Program-made: the position numbers and the translations under genes
From: a virus
Length of the DNA: 64,000 nt
Strand: one strand, 5' to 3'
Virus record (IMG/VR): IMGVR_UViG_3300010373_000006
Location: 1-64,000 of that record
The notes under the pieces: model-generated
Database searches by the model: none
What the model was told of the DNA's origin: nothing
Seen by the model: only the letters and a program-made list of their open reading frames with translations
Shown: in pieces, positions 1 through 6,841 of the stretch
Numbering within the stretch: the stretch's first letter is position 1
How the letters are laid out: every line of letters starts with the position of its first letter

Positions 1-15
1 ATGGAGCCCTTCTCT

Positions 16-470
16 GTGTAATGCCCGGCAGAAGGCTTTGGATTCTGCGACCCGGAGTAGAGGTCGGCGATTGCTCTCTCGGCGAGGGTGTAATGCCCGG
101 CAGAAGGCTTTGGATTCTGCGACGATCCAGGGGGGAACCTCCCTCCAGGAGTGCATGTGGTGTAATGCCCGGCAGAAGGCTTTGGATTCTGCGACCGCAG
201 CGAAACGATTACCCCGGATGACCTGTCGCGTCGTGTAATGCCCGGCAGAAGGCTTTGGATTCTGCGACTAATCTATAGCGGGTGGACACCAGTCGGCAAG
301 ATACGTGTAATGCCCGGCAGAGGGCCTTGCGCTCTGCGACTTCGCTCGACTATCGCCAATGACGATAGTCGTCTTTGCGTAATGCCCGGCAGAGGGCCTT
401 GCGCTCTGCGACCCACTCTGAATCAGAGTAGCCACGGAGATTCCATCCTTGCGTAACGCCCCGCAGGAAA
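16..470 (+). CRISPR. CRISPR-like array, six 36-bp repeats plus decayed terminal repeat
   Basis: Six 36-bp repeats start at 16, 88, 160, 233, 305 and 377 and are separated by unrelated spacers of 36, 36, 37, 36 and 36 bp. A seventh, decayed copy starts near 451 after a 38-bp spacer. Repeats begin GTGTAATGCCCGGCAGA and end TCTGCGAC. Each can fold a 6-bp stem (GCAGAA/TTCTGC in units 1-4, GCAGAG/CTCTGC in units 5-6), a compensatory change. The decayed copy on the right suggests that this is the leader-distal end, so the leader and any cas genes would lie left of the window. No cas gene is visible inside it. The repeat does not fix a type; 36/36 spacing fits several, including type V. Confidence 0.8.
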
Positions 471-480
471 CACACGACGC

Positions 481-948
481 ATGATCACCAAAGTCATCTC
501 CGGCGGTCAACTCGGCGTCGACCAGGCCGCCCTTAGTGTCGCCCGCCGCTTCAGCGTCCCCACCGGAGGCTACGCCCCTCGCGGCTGGCTGACCGAGACC
601 GGTCCCGCCCCCTGGCTGGCCGACTACGGGTTGGCGGAGTGCGACAGTCCGGACTATCCCGTCCGCACCCGCCTGAACGTCAAAGACTCTGACGCAACGC
701 TTTGGTTCGGCCGGACCGACAGCCGCGGCTTCGCGTCGACCCGATCCGCATGTCTGGCCTATGGCGTACCGTTCAAGGTCATGTCTCCGGGCATTCTCCC
801 CTCGCAGGTCGCCGACTGGCTTATCGGCGTCCAAACGGTCAACATTGCGGGGAACCGTGAGTCGGGCAACCCCGGCATTGGCGAGCGCGCGGAGGCGTTT
901 CTGTGTGAGGTATTCCGGGGGCTGGGGTTTAAGGAGAAGACGACGTGA
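481..948 (+). CDS. circularly permuted YpsA-like SLOG-domain protein
   Basis: This 155-residue protein opens with ISGGQLGVDQAAL, the nucleotide-binding signature of the circularly permuted YpsA/SLOG group (often annotated as putative molybdenum carrier). A central GRTDSRG segment also fits the Rossmann-like SLOG fold. SLOG domains bind nucleotide-derived ligands, and several act in defence or counter-defence; a role here in sensing or removing a defence signal is inference. It starts 10 bp after the CRISPR-like array and overlaps the next gene by 4 bp (ATGA type), so the two are probably co-translated. Confidence 0.7.
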   Translation: MITKVISGGQLGVDQAALSVARRFSVPTGGYAPRGWLTETGPAPWLADYGLAECDSPDYPVRTRLNVKDSDATLWFGRTDSRGFASTRSACLAYGVPFKVMSPGILPSQVADWLIGVQTVNIAGNRESGNPGIGERAEAFLCEVFRGLGFKEKTT

Positions 949-1295
949 AATACACGCCGAGCGAGCCGGTCTATCGGTACGTGCCTAAAGGTTGGTTTGT
1001 GCCAGTCGTTGGCGCACGGGAATGTCTTTGCGTCGATGGAGAGATCCGGGGATACGAATCTGTGGGCCAAGACGAGCCGTCTCGCTTGTTCGACACCCGC
1101 GAAGCCGCCCAGGCTACAATCGACCGCTACAACGCGGCACAGACAAGGCCGACGCCCGCGGAACTCCGAGCGGCCCTGGAGGCGATCGTACAGGCGTGGG
1201 AGGCAATCCCGAACAGGATCGACCCTACGCCGCAAAAGATTCACGACGCGATCAAGGCCGGCCGCAAGCTCCTGAAAGGATCGACCGATGCCTAA
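945..1295 (+). CDS. hypothetical protein, 116 aa
   Basis: I do not recognise this soluble 116-residue protein. Its start overlaps the stop of the SLOG gene by 4 bp. The C-terminal half (from about residue 68) is helical and charged, with the pattern PAELRAALEAIVQAWEAIPN, which resembles small phage proteins of unknown role. Codon use matches the neighbours. Confidence 0.55.
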   Translation: MKYTPSEPVYRYVPKGWFVPVVGARECLCVDGEIRGYESVGQDEPSRLFDTREAAQATIDRYNAAQTRPTPAELRAALEAIVQAWEAIPNRIDPTPQKIHDAIKAGRKLLKGSTDA

Positions 1296-1384
1296 GCAAA
1301 TCTGCGACCCGCAAGGCTTCGTCGGCAGGACGACCCGCTAAATCACGGCTTCCACCCCTCCCCTCCCCAATTCTCTCCCGCCCC

Positions 1385-1413
1385 TTGACTCCTGAACTCC
1401 CGTCCATCATACT
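1385..1413 (+). promoter_or_regulatory. predicted sigma70-type promoter
   Basis: TTGACT (1385-1390), a 17-bp spacer and CATACT (1408-1413) point rightward. The stretch 1296-1671 has no convincing gene; besides this site it holds a pyrimidine-rich tract (about 1349-1383), a small GGCT/AGCC hairpin near 1482-1495 and a second, weaker promoter-like pair, TTGCAA (1591-1596) and TAGCAT (1614-1619), also 17 bp apart. Confidence 0.45.
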
Positions 1414-1671
1414 GTACATCAGCTAACCAGCGTCGGGCACATCAAGACGCGCGGCGACCGTCCGCGTGCATCCCGTCTGAGGCTGGGTAGCCAGGGGTCT
1501 ATCGTCATGGCGCGCACCGAGGCGGTTGCGAGGGAGCGGCGTTTCGACGGTGACAGGGACGTGTCAAAAAACGTGCATAGTGTTGGGGCATTGCAATGTG
1601 CGAATGATCGGTCTAGCATGGGGGCTCCTTTCATCTTCGCGGAACGGAGAGAGGGAAAGGAGGGTTCGAGG

Positions 1672-1878
1672 TTGAACCGAGTTTTGGCCCCTAGCGTGCT
1701 GCCGTTCGCCGTCGTTCCCCATAAGGCCATTCGCGAAATCGACGGCTTTCGCTATCTCGTGAGTGTGTGGACCTATTCCCAGTGGGACCGCGTTGCTGAG
1801 CAAGACCGGCCTCGTACGGCTCAGCGAATCGGCGAACTCGGATGGATGGACATCCAACTCGAACCGGGCTCACTTTGA
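1672..1878 (+). CDS. small hypothetical protein, TTG start
   Basis: A 68-residue reading frame begins at TTG 1672, eight bases after the strong ribosome-binding sequence AAAGGAGGG. An ATG at 1507 opens the same frame but has no such site, so I prefer the TTG. The product (WTYSQWDRVAEQDRPR in the middle) is not recognised. It lies downstream of two promoter-like sequences and converges on the repressor gene, overlapping its end by 9 bp. Confidence 0.45.
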   Translation: MNRVLAPSVLPFAVVPHKAIREIDGFRYLVSVWTYSQWDRVAEQDRPRTAQRIGELGWMDIQLEPGSL

Positions 1879-2301
1879 AGCCCGCTTGTTCCTGTTCTTC
1901 GCCGACTTGTCGTCTTCGGCCTCATCGCCGTAGCCTTCCCCTTCGGGTGGAAGAGAAGACCCGCCGCGCATCAGCCGCTTCACGGCGGCTTCTTTTTTTA
2001 GCCCAAGCGATCGGAACGTTCCCAACACTTCACGCTCATCCGCGCTCATGAATACCTGACTCGGCTCCGTCACGTCAGGGTTTGCCAGGTACTCCACGGC
2101 CACGCCGAAGTGCCGAGCGATCCACTGCGCCCGAGATAGGTCCGGGGTGTACTCCCCCTTGAACCAGAGCGACACGGTGGACTTGCTGGTTTCCATGCCC
2201 GCCAGCGTCAGCAATTCGGCGAGCCGACGCTGAGTCGTGTCCGTTCGGGCGCAGAGCATTTTGAGTTTCGTCGCGAATTCCATGTCCACAATATTGGCCA
2301 T
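1870..2301 (-). CDS. XRE-family (CI-like) repressor
   Basis: The 143-residue product has a Cro/C1-type helix-turn-helix at about residues 12-62 (TTQRRLAELL ... SKSTVSLWFKGEYTPDLSRA) and an acidic/basic tail in place of a peptidase domain. It is transcribed leftward, divergently from a ribbon-helix-helix gene, with half-sites and an inverted repeat in between, which is the usual layout of a lysogeny switch. The start is uncertain: ATG 2301 or ATG 2283, neither with a good ribosome-binding site. DNA binding is clear from the family; its role as the lysogeny repressor is inferred from position. Confidence 0.8.
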   Translation of the reverse strand: MANIVDMEFATKLKMLCARTDTTQRRLAELLTLAGMETSKSTVSLWFKGEYTPDLSRAQWIARHFGVAVEYLANPDVTEPSQVFMSADEREVLGTFRSLGLKKEAAVKRLMRGGSSLPPEGEGYGDEAEDDKSAKNRNKRASK

Positions 2302-2325
2302 GTCAACGACTTATGGAAAAGTCCC

Positions 2326-2386
2326 TCCAATATTTTCGCCGCTGTCCAAAAATCTTGTTGATTGTCCAACAGGTTGGAGCTATAGT
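2326..2386 (+). promoter_or_regulatory. rightward early promoter with operator half-sites
   Basis: TTGATT (2358-2363), a 17-bp spacer and TATAGT (2381-2386) form a good promoter for the rightward operon. Between the boxes sits the inverted repeat TCCAAC-AG-GTTGGA (2365-2378). The half-site TCCAA recurs at 2326, 2345 and 2365, about 20 bp apart and so on one face of the helix. An 8-bp inverted repeat AATATTGG/CCAATATT (2290-2297, 2327-2334) overlaps the repressor start. These are likely repressor binding sites. Confidence 0.6.
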
Positions 2387-2437
2387 CTGGGTAGTCAGTT
2401 AACCAATCCACTAGCCACCCATAAAAGGAACAACATC

Positions 2438-2641
2438 TTGTCAGTTCACCCCGCGAAAACCGAACGCGACCGTGAACGGGTGACGGTCTACATCGACCCC
2501 GATCTGGCTTTGACGCTTCGGCGACAAAAGGCCGATACCCGCGTCGACATCTCGGACATCGTGCAGGACATCCTCCGCGACCACTACACGCCCGACAGCA
2601 AAGCCCGTACCCGCCGCGTCCAACCCGCCGGCACCAACTGA
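2438..2641 (+). CDS. ribbon-helix-helix DNA-binding protein, TTG start
   Basis: TTG 2438 follows AAAAGGA by 8 bases and gives a 67-residue protein. The core RVTVYIDPDLALTLRRQKADT followed by DISDIVQDILRDHY has the strand-helix-helix pattern of Arc/MetJ-type regulators. It is the first gene after the promoter at 2358-2386 and is divergent to the XRE repressor, so a Cro- or antirepressor-like role is plausible but inferred. Confidence 0.6.
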   Translation: MSVHPAKTERDRERVTVYIDPDLALTLRRQKADTRVDISDIVQDILRDHYTPDSKARTRRVQPAGTN

Positions 2642-2656
2642 CCCACCGGAGCGACG

Positions 2657-2764
2657 ATGACCGCCGCCGACGCCCTGTTCCTCCTCACTATGGGCCTGAT
2701 CATCGTCGGCCTCGCCACGATTGGCCGGCTCGCATTCCACGACAATGGAGACTCCCAGCGATGA
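2657..2764 (+). CDS. 35-aa single-span membrane peptide
   Basis: ATG 2657 follows GGAG by 6 bases. The 35-residue product is mostly one hydrophobic helix (residues 6-22, rich in Leu, Ile and Gly) with a short charged tail. Its end overlaps the next ATG by 4 bp. The function is unknown; superinfection exclusion or membrane regulation is only a guess for such early phage peptides. Confidence 0.45.
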   Translation: MTAADALFLLTMGLIIVGLATIGRLAFHDNGDSQR

Positions 2765-2934
2765 CGCTGACCGATTACCCGATGGTGTACGACTGCCCGC
2801 TACGCCAACACCGACGCCCGACCCGGCTCCAGCGCTTTGCGAGTCGCGCCCTGACGCTCTTCGTCGTCGGCGTGCTGGCCTGCTCACTGTACGTGCTGGC
2901 CGGCTGGGCGTGGGAGATGCTCGCCGGGCTGTGA
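2761..2934 (+). CDS. 57-aa membrane protein
   Basis: ATG 2761 overlaps the preceding stop. The product has a basic N-terminal part (LRQHRRPTRLQR) followed by one membrane span (about residues 31-50), so the N terminus is probably cytoplasmic. The family is not recognised. It belongs to the early rightward operon. Confidence 0.45.
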   Translation: MTLTDYPMVYDCPLRQHRRPTRLQRFASRALTLFVVGVLACSLYVLAGWAWEMLAGL

Positions 2935-3035
2935 CCGTGACTGTGCCTGCGTCGGGAGGAGATGAGGCACGCGCTGGTTTATTCGCGATGGGGCGAACGT
3001 TTATTAGACGAAATTTTCCGAGAAAGGAGACCGTG

Positions 3036-3776
3036 TTGACCGCAGTCGACGCCTTACCCCTGCCCGACCTCGAAACCTACCGTCTCGCGTACGGTAGTCA
3101 CCCCGACCGCTCCAACGGGCTGTGCGCCCTGGAACTCGTCGCGTGGATGGCCGGCGAAGCGCACAGCGATCATCCGGCATGTGCTGACGTCGTGATCGCA
3201 GCGTTCGTTCGGAGGCTCAACGATCGGATGGACGACGAAAATCGTCAACTGCTGAAGCCCTACCTACCGCGGCTAATCGGCACGGCGAACGGACCCGAGA
3301 TACAACGGCAACGCGCGTTCGTGTGCGCCGACTACGCGTGCCGCGTGTGGGTGCCCATTGCGCTCCGAGCGGCTGGACTGGAGGTTGAAGCGGCGCGGAT
3401 GGCGGCATTGCCAATGATCGCCGCCTGGTCCGCCGCCAAGTCCGCCGAGTCCGCCGCCTGGTCCGCCGCCAAGTCCGCCGAGTCCGCCGCCTGGTCCGCC
3501 GCCAAGTCCGCCGCCTGGTCCGCCGCCTGGTCCGCCTGGTCCGCCTGGTCCGCCGAGTACGCCGCCTGGTCCGCCGAGTACGCCGCCTGGTCCGCCTGGT
3601 CCTCCGAGTACGCCGCCGAGTCTGCGGGCAGGTCCGCTTGGTCTGCGGGCAGGTCCGCTTCCTTGTCCGCTGAGTCTGCCTCGTTTGCCGCTGAGGCCGC
3701 CAGGTCCGCCGCCGCGTCTAACATCAACTGGCAGGCATGCCTTGAGGCAATGCTTGCCGTAACCGACGGGAGATGA
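3036..3776 (+). CDS. protein with low-complexity WSA/KSA/ESA repeats
   Basis: TTG 3036 lies 6 bases after AAGGAG (GTG 3033 is an alternative start), giving 246 residues. The first 125 residues look like a normal globular domain (LPLPDLETYRLAYGSHPD, then a Cys-containing helical part). Residues about 128-225 are built from short units such as AAWSAAKSAES, AWSAEYA and AWSAGRSA, with a Ser-Ala pair every 3-5 residues. The last 20 residues are non-repetitive (INWQACLEAMLAV). Related repeat proteins occur in phages and planctomycetes without known function. The repeat DNA is prone to slippage. Confidence 0.6.
   Translation: MTAVDALPLPDLETYRLAYGSHPDRSNGLCALELVAWMAGEAHSDHPACADVVIAAFVRRLNDRMDDENRQLLKPYLPRLIGTANGPEIQRQRAFVCADYACRVWVPIALRAAGLEVEAARMAALPMIAAWSAAKSAESAAWSAAKSAESAAWSAAKSAAWSAAWSAWSAWSAEYAAWSAEYAAWSAWSSEYAAESAGRSAWSAGRSASLSAESASFAAEAARSAAASNINWQACLEAMLAVTDGR
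3418..3710 (+). repeat. in-frame short tandem repeats
   Basis: Imperfect 12-24 bp units built on GCCGCCTGGTCC and GCCGCCAAGTCCGCCGAG run through this stretch, all multiples of three so the frame is kept. Copies are nearly identical at 3424-3500 and drift further right, as expected from repeated unequal copying. Confidence 0.85.
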
Positions 3777-3783
3777 TTCCACG

Positions 3784-4179
3784 ATGTCTCCGACGATCTT
3801 CCTTGACTATCTCGGCCGCGCTCGTGGCGCTGCTCGCGTGGCCAACACGTTCCCCGAGCCCGAGTGCCTGGGTCGCGCCGTGGTCCTCACGACCGAAGCG
3901 GGCAAGTGCGCCCTCGCGGTCGACTGGCCGAGGCCGTACCACGACCAGACAGTACGCGACGACCTGATGTTCGCGCTGGACCAACTGTATCGGGCGGGCG
4001 AGGCCGGCAAGGCGGACGTCCGGGAGAAGGCGCTTGAGCGGGCGATGGCCCGACTCCAGCTCGCGGAAGCGACCACGGCCAACGCGGTCAAGGAAGCGGC
4101 GATCACGGTGGCACCGTCGACGGTCGACTGCGGCGGGGACCGGAGGCGGGCGCGCGGGGCGTTTCCGTGGCGCGTGTGA
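3784..4179 (+). CDS. hypothetical protein, 131 aa
   Basis: This soluble protein has no recognised domain. A central helical, Ala-rich segment (about residues 60-105) could be a coiled coil, and the C terminus is Arg-rich. ATG 3784 is preceded by GGGAG 11 bases upstream. It is part of the early rightward operon. Confidence 0.55.
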   Translation: MSPTIFLDYLGRARGAARVANTFPEPECLGRAVVLTTEAGKCALAVDWPRPYHDQTVRDDLMFALDQLYRAGEAGKADVREKALERAMARLQLAEATTANAVKEAAITVAPSTVDCGGDRRRARGAFPWRV

Positions 4180-4202
4180 ACGACGAGCGTGTGACCGACA
4201 CG

Positions 4203-4240
4203 AAAAAGGGTCGTCTCGGCGTGCCAGGTCGAGACGACCC
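4203..4240 (-). terminator. perfect 11-bp hairpin, leftward terminator signature
   Basis: GGGTCGTCTCG (4208-4218) pairs perfectly with CGAGACGACCC (4230-4240) around an 11-base loop. Read leftward the stem is followed by TTTTT, so it is a rho-independent terminator on the minus strand, although no minus gene lies nearby. Read rightward it is a strong leader hairpin 10 bases ahead of the next gene's ribosome-binding site. Confidence 0.55.
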
Positions 4241-4261
4241 GCAACCCAAACGGAGTAACCT

Positions 4262-4858
4262 GTGCTTACGCAATCGTATGCAGCGCCTATCGTCGGGTCA
4301 AGTCCCGGCTGCGACCTGTGCGAGCGTCCCCTTTCGATCGGGCGCTACGACGGGAAGCGATGGAACCTCGAAGGCCGGATTTGCACCGGGTGCCGCAACG
4401 AGCTGCTGGCGGAGGCCCGGCAGAAGCTCGGCAAGAGCACGGCGGCGTCCAAGGTCAAGCCATGCGCTGCGTGCGGCGACACTGGCGGCGAGGTCTCCCG
4501 GCTGACCGGGCTACCCAAGCGGTTCGACGCCTCGCCGTACGACATCGACGGCGAGGTGTGCGAGGCGTGCCGCACGAAGAACCGCAAGCGTCTGGCGAGG
4601 ATCGAGGCTTGCGAGAGGGAGGATCGCACCTGGGAGGCGCGGGGTATCGGCGGCCTGAACGGATCGACTGACGAGGAGCGCGAGCACATTCGATTGACGG
4701 CTGAGTACATCCGCGAGGAGCACTTCTTTGCGTGCTCTCTGAGGCTACGGGGACCGCGCGGCGTTTCGGCCGCCGGGGAACGTGACCCGCGGCGATCGCG
4801 CGTGAGCATGGACGGGCGCAGAAAGCATGCAAATCGAATGGGCGGGCAGGCGCTCTAA
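4262..4858 (+). CDS. multi-CxxC zinc-ribbon protein
   Basis: GTG 4262 follows CGGAG by 6 bases. The 198-residue product has four CxxC pairs in its first half (CDLC near 18, CTGC near 41, CAAC near 68, CEAC near 96), enough for two zinc ribbons. The second half is charged and helical, and the last 45 residues are Arg-rich. It probably binds nucleic acid or protein; the family is not recognised. Confidence 0.6.
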   Translation: MLTQSYAAPIVGSSPGCDLCERPLSIGRYDGKRWNLEGRICTGCRNELLAEARQKLGKSTAASKVKPCAACGDTGGEVSRLTGLPKRFDASPYDIDGEVCEACRTKNRKRLARIEACEREDRTWEARGIGGLNGSTDEEREHIRLTAEYIREEHFFACSLRLRGPRGVSAAGERDPRRSRVSMDGRRKHANRMGGQAL

Positions 4859-4891
4859 CCGAGGATCACGACACGAACGGAGGCATCAGGG

Positions 4892-5113
4892 ATGTTGGTT
4901 TTGTCACGACATGAGAACGAAAGCATCATCATCGACCTGTCGGACGTTGACGTGAACTCTCTCCCCGACAAGCGGATCACGATCATGGTCACGGAAATCC
5001 TTCACGAAAAAGTTCGCCTCGGCTTCACGGCCAACCGGGCGATTCCGATTCATCGGGATGACGTGCAGGTCCGGGTGGACCTTGAGCGGGAGAAGGGGAG
5101 GGATTCGGCATGA
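4892..5113 (+). CDS. csrA: CsrA/RsmA-type carbon storage regulator
   Basis: The 73-residue product begins MLVLSRHENESIIID and contains IRFTANRAIPIHRDDV-like core residues (LGFTANRAIPIHRDDVQVRV), the typical CsrA dimer fold that binds GGA motifs in RNA leaders. The ribosome-binding sequence ACGGAGGCATCAGGGATG itself carries GGA, so autoregulation is possible. The gene sits in the early operon and overlaps the acetyltransferase gene by 4 bp. Phage copies are thought to reprogram host or phage translation; here that is inference. Confidence 0.88.
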   Translation: MLVLSRHENESIIIDLSDVDVNSLPDKRITIMVTEILHEKVRLGFTANRAIPIHRDDVQVRVDLEREKGRDSA

Positions 5114-5574
5114 CCACGCTCACCAAGACAACCCTCGCCGTGCATGTCCGCTGGATGATCAGCCGCGACATGCCCGCCGTACTGGCAATCGAGAACACAC
5201 TGCGGAATCCGTGGTCCGAGGATGAGTTTCAGCGTCACCTACGCGAACGCCATTGCATCGGCATGGTGGTGGAGTGCGGCGAACGCGTGGTCGGGTTCTT
5301 CGTGTACTACCTTCGCAAAGGCCACATGGAGATCGCGAATTTCGCCGTGGCTCCCGAGGCCCGCCGGCGTGGAGTCGGGCGTCAGATGGCGAACCACCTG
5401 AAGGATAAATGCTTTTCGCATCAACGCTCGTACCTGCTGACGCACCTGAAGGACGACAACCTCACCGGGCACCTGTTCCTCAAGGCTATGGGTTGGGTGG
5501 CGGAGAGCGTGGTTCGCGGGGATGCGTGCGACTTCTACGAGTTTCGGCTTTGGCAGACAGGGGTGATCGAGTGA
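5110..5574 (+). CDS. GNAT N-acetyltransferase, RimI-like
   Basis: The 154-residue protein has the GNAT acetyl-CoA motif APEARRRGVGRQM (about residues 77-90), preceded by the strand MEIANFAV and followed by the C-terminal LKAMGWVAESV pattern seen in RimI-type enzymes. The N-terminal part (MPAVLAIENTLRNPWSEDEF) is also RimI-like. RimI acetylates the N terminus of ribosomal protein S18; the phage substrate is unknown. Overlap with csrA suggests coupled expression of two translation-related proteins. Confidence 0.8.
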   Translation: MTTLTKTTLAVHVRWMISRDMPAVLAIENTLRNPWSEDEFQRHLRERHCIGMVVECGERVVGFFVYYLRKGHMEIANFAVAPEARRRGVGRQMANHLKDKCFSHQRSYLLTHLKDDNLTGHLFLKAMGWVAESVVRGDACDFYEFRLWQTGVIE

Positions 5575-5777
5575 GGGACGACACATTAAAGGGTCTTGGC
5601 GTAGTGGCCCTGATATTGATCCTAGTCGGGCTCGCCCTGGCTGGCCCCTGGTTCACGATTCTCGCGCTCAACACGCTGTTCGGGCTGGCCATCCCGGTCA
5701 ATCTGTCAACGTGGGCGTCGGCGTTCTGGCTGTCGATTCTGGTCTACGGCGCGAGCAAAACGAGTAGCAAATCCTGA
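5571..5777 (+). CDS. two-span membrane protein, 68 aa
   Basis: GTG 5571 overlaps the TGA of the acetyltransferase gene. The product has two hydrophobic helices (about residues 8-26 and 28-60) and a short Ser/Lys tail. It is a small phage membrane protein of unknown function; a holin-like topology cannot be excluded but the position is early. Confidence 0.5.
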   Translation: MRDDTLKGLGVVALILILVGLALAGPWFTILALNTLFGLAIPVNLSTWASAFWLSILVYGASKTSSKS

Positions 5778-5795
5778 CCCGGCGGAGATCACGGC

Positions 5796-6002
5796 ATGAC
5801 CACCCTCAACGCCACTCTCATCTGTCAGCGCAAGCGTCCACACGCCACCCTCGCCGACGCGATGACCGCGCTACGCGGGATGGTGGACGCGACGCAGTTT
5901 CGGCTCCCGACGGGGCGGGTGCTGCACCCGTATCGGTGCGAGGTGTGCGGGCGGTGGCACTTGGGGAATCGGGTGGTGGAGAAGGAAGGGGTAAAAACAT
6001 GA
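5796..6002 (+). CDS. small zinc-knuckle protein
   Basis: The 68-residue product has two cysteine groups, C10 and CEVCGRWHLG near residues 47-56, a pattern common in small phage and planctomycete proteins (one CxxC followed by W-H-L). It overlaps the next start by 4 bp. The function is unknown. Confidence 0.6.
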   Translation: MTTLNATLICQRKRPHATLADAMTALRGMVDATQFRLPTGRVLHPYRCEVCGRWHLGNRVVEKEGVKT

Positions 6003-6562
6003 GCGTGACAACAGATCGAGACGACCCAGCGTTGCAACAAATCCTCGCCAATGGCCAGCAGGCGGCGTACCTCGTGCTCTCTGAAGACGAGCGAGCCAAA
6101 GGCTACGTGCTCCCGGTTCGGCGGGAGTATCGACATACGGCCTGCGGCACGAAAACCACGATGCCAACCGCGTGTGCCGAGACCTACGCTCGCGATCCAA
6201 AGTTCTATACCGGAACATTTTGCTGCGCGTGCAACAAGCACTTTCCGCTTTCGACGGAAGATGGCGAACCTGCATTTCTCTGGTGGCCCGATGGGGATCC
6301 GGTCGGGGCCGACGCCGAAGAAGCTCAAGCGTACCTCGCGAAGCGCCGGGCAGAGCAAGAGAACATGCGCGTCCGCGAACTCGAGCACCGACGGCTCTGC
6401 GCAATCGCGAATCTTGACGTGATCAAGTCGCACGAAAGGGCGGATTCCGCGTATCGCCAACGTCGCGTCGATTTGGGACTGCCGGACAAAGGCATGTTCG
6501 ATTGGTCCGCACAACAGATCGCCGACATGGAAGCCATAAAAGCCGGGAGACCGCTGCAATGA
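5999..6562 (+). CDS. conserved phage zinc-binding protein
   Basis: ATG 5999 overlaps the preceding stop; the product is 187 residues. The region YRHTACGTKTTMP ... ETYARDPKFYTGTFCCACNKHFPL carries Cys and CxxC groups of a conserved phage domain whose role I do not know. A charged helix follows (EEAQAYLAKRRAEQENMRVR). Confidence 0.6.
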   Translation: MSVTTDRDDPALQQILANGQQAAYLVLSEDERAKGYVLPVRREYRHTACGTKTTMPTACAETYARDPKFYTGTFCCACNKHFPLSTEDGEPAFLWWPDGDPVGADAEEAQAYLAKRRAEQENMRVRELEHRRLCAIANLDVIKSHERADSAYRQRRVDLGLPDKGMFDWSAQQIADMEAIKAGRPLQ

Positions 6563-6768
6563 ACCCCCAAGAGACATTCCTCGATCTGCTCATCGCTGCG
6601 ATGAAGGACGCCGCGCTTGAGCGGAAGCTTACCCAGCTTCAAACGCAGTTCGACCCGACCGAAACGGGACGCGGACCGCTGAAGCGGGTTCGGATCGTCG
6701 TGATACCCGATGAACTCGACCACACGTGGCCGGAGTATGTGCCGGCTGGCTATGCGGGGAGAGGCTGA
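6559..6768 (+). CDS. hypothetical protein, 69 aa
   Basis: ATG 6559 overlaps the TGA of the preceding gene by 4 bp. A helical N-terminal half (FLDLLIAAMKDAALERKL) is followed by a strand-like RVRIVVIPDELD. It is the last gene of the early rightward operon and is not recognised. Confidence 0.5.
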   Translation: MNPQETFLDLLIAAMKDAALERKLTQLQTQFDPTETGRGPLKRVRIVVIPDELDHTWPEYVPAGYAGRG

Positions 6769-6841
6769 AGCACACGCAAACCCACGGCCTGCACTGTTCG
6801 GCAGTCGGGCCGGCTCCTGTCGGGACGAGACCGGCAGGGGC

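Noticed and set aside
21-456. Open frames running through the repeat array
   Set aside because: They arise because the 36-bp repeat and spacer lengths are mostly multiples of three; the products are just the translated repeat.
1-480. Search for cas genes next to the array
   Set aside because: None of the proteins in the window looks like Cas1, Cas2, Cas9, Cas12 or a Cascade subunit, so no CRISPR type is assigned.
1289-1342. 17-codon frame after the 945-1295 gene
   Set aside because: Too short, no ribosome-binding site of its own and no resemblance to anything; not supported.
3273-3782. Gly-rich and Ala/Asp-rich minus-strand frames opposite the WSA repeats
   Set aside because: They are the antisense of the in-frame repeat; no start site or independent coding signal.
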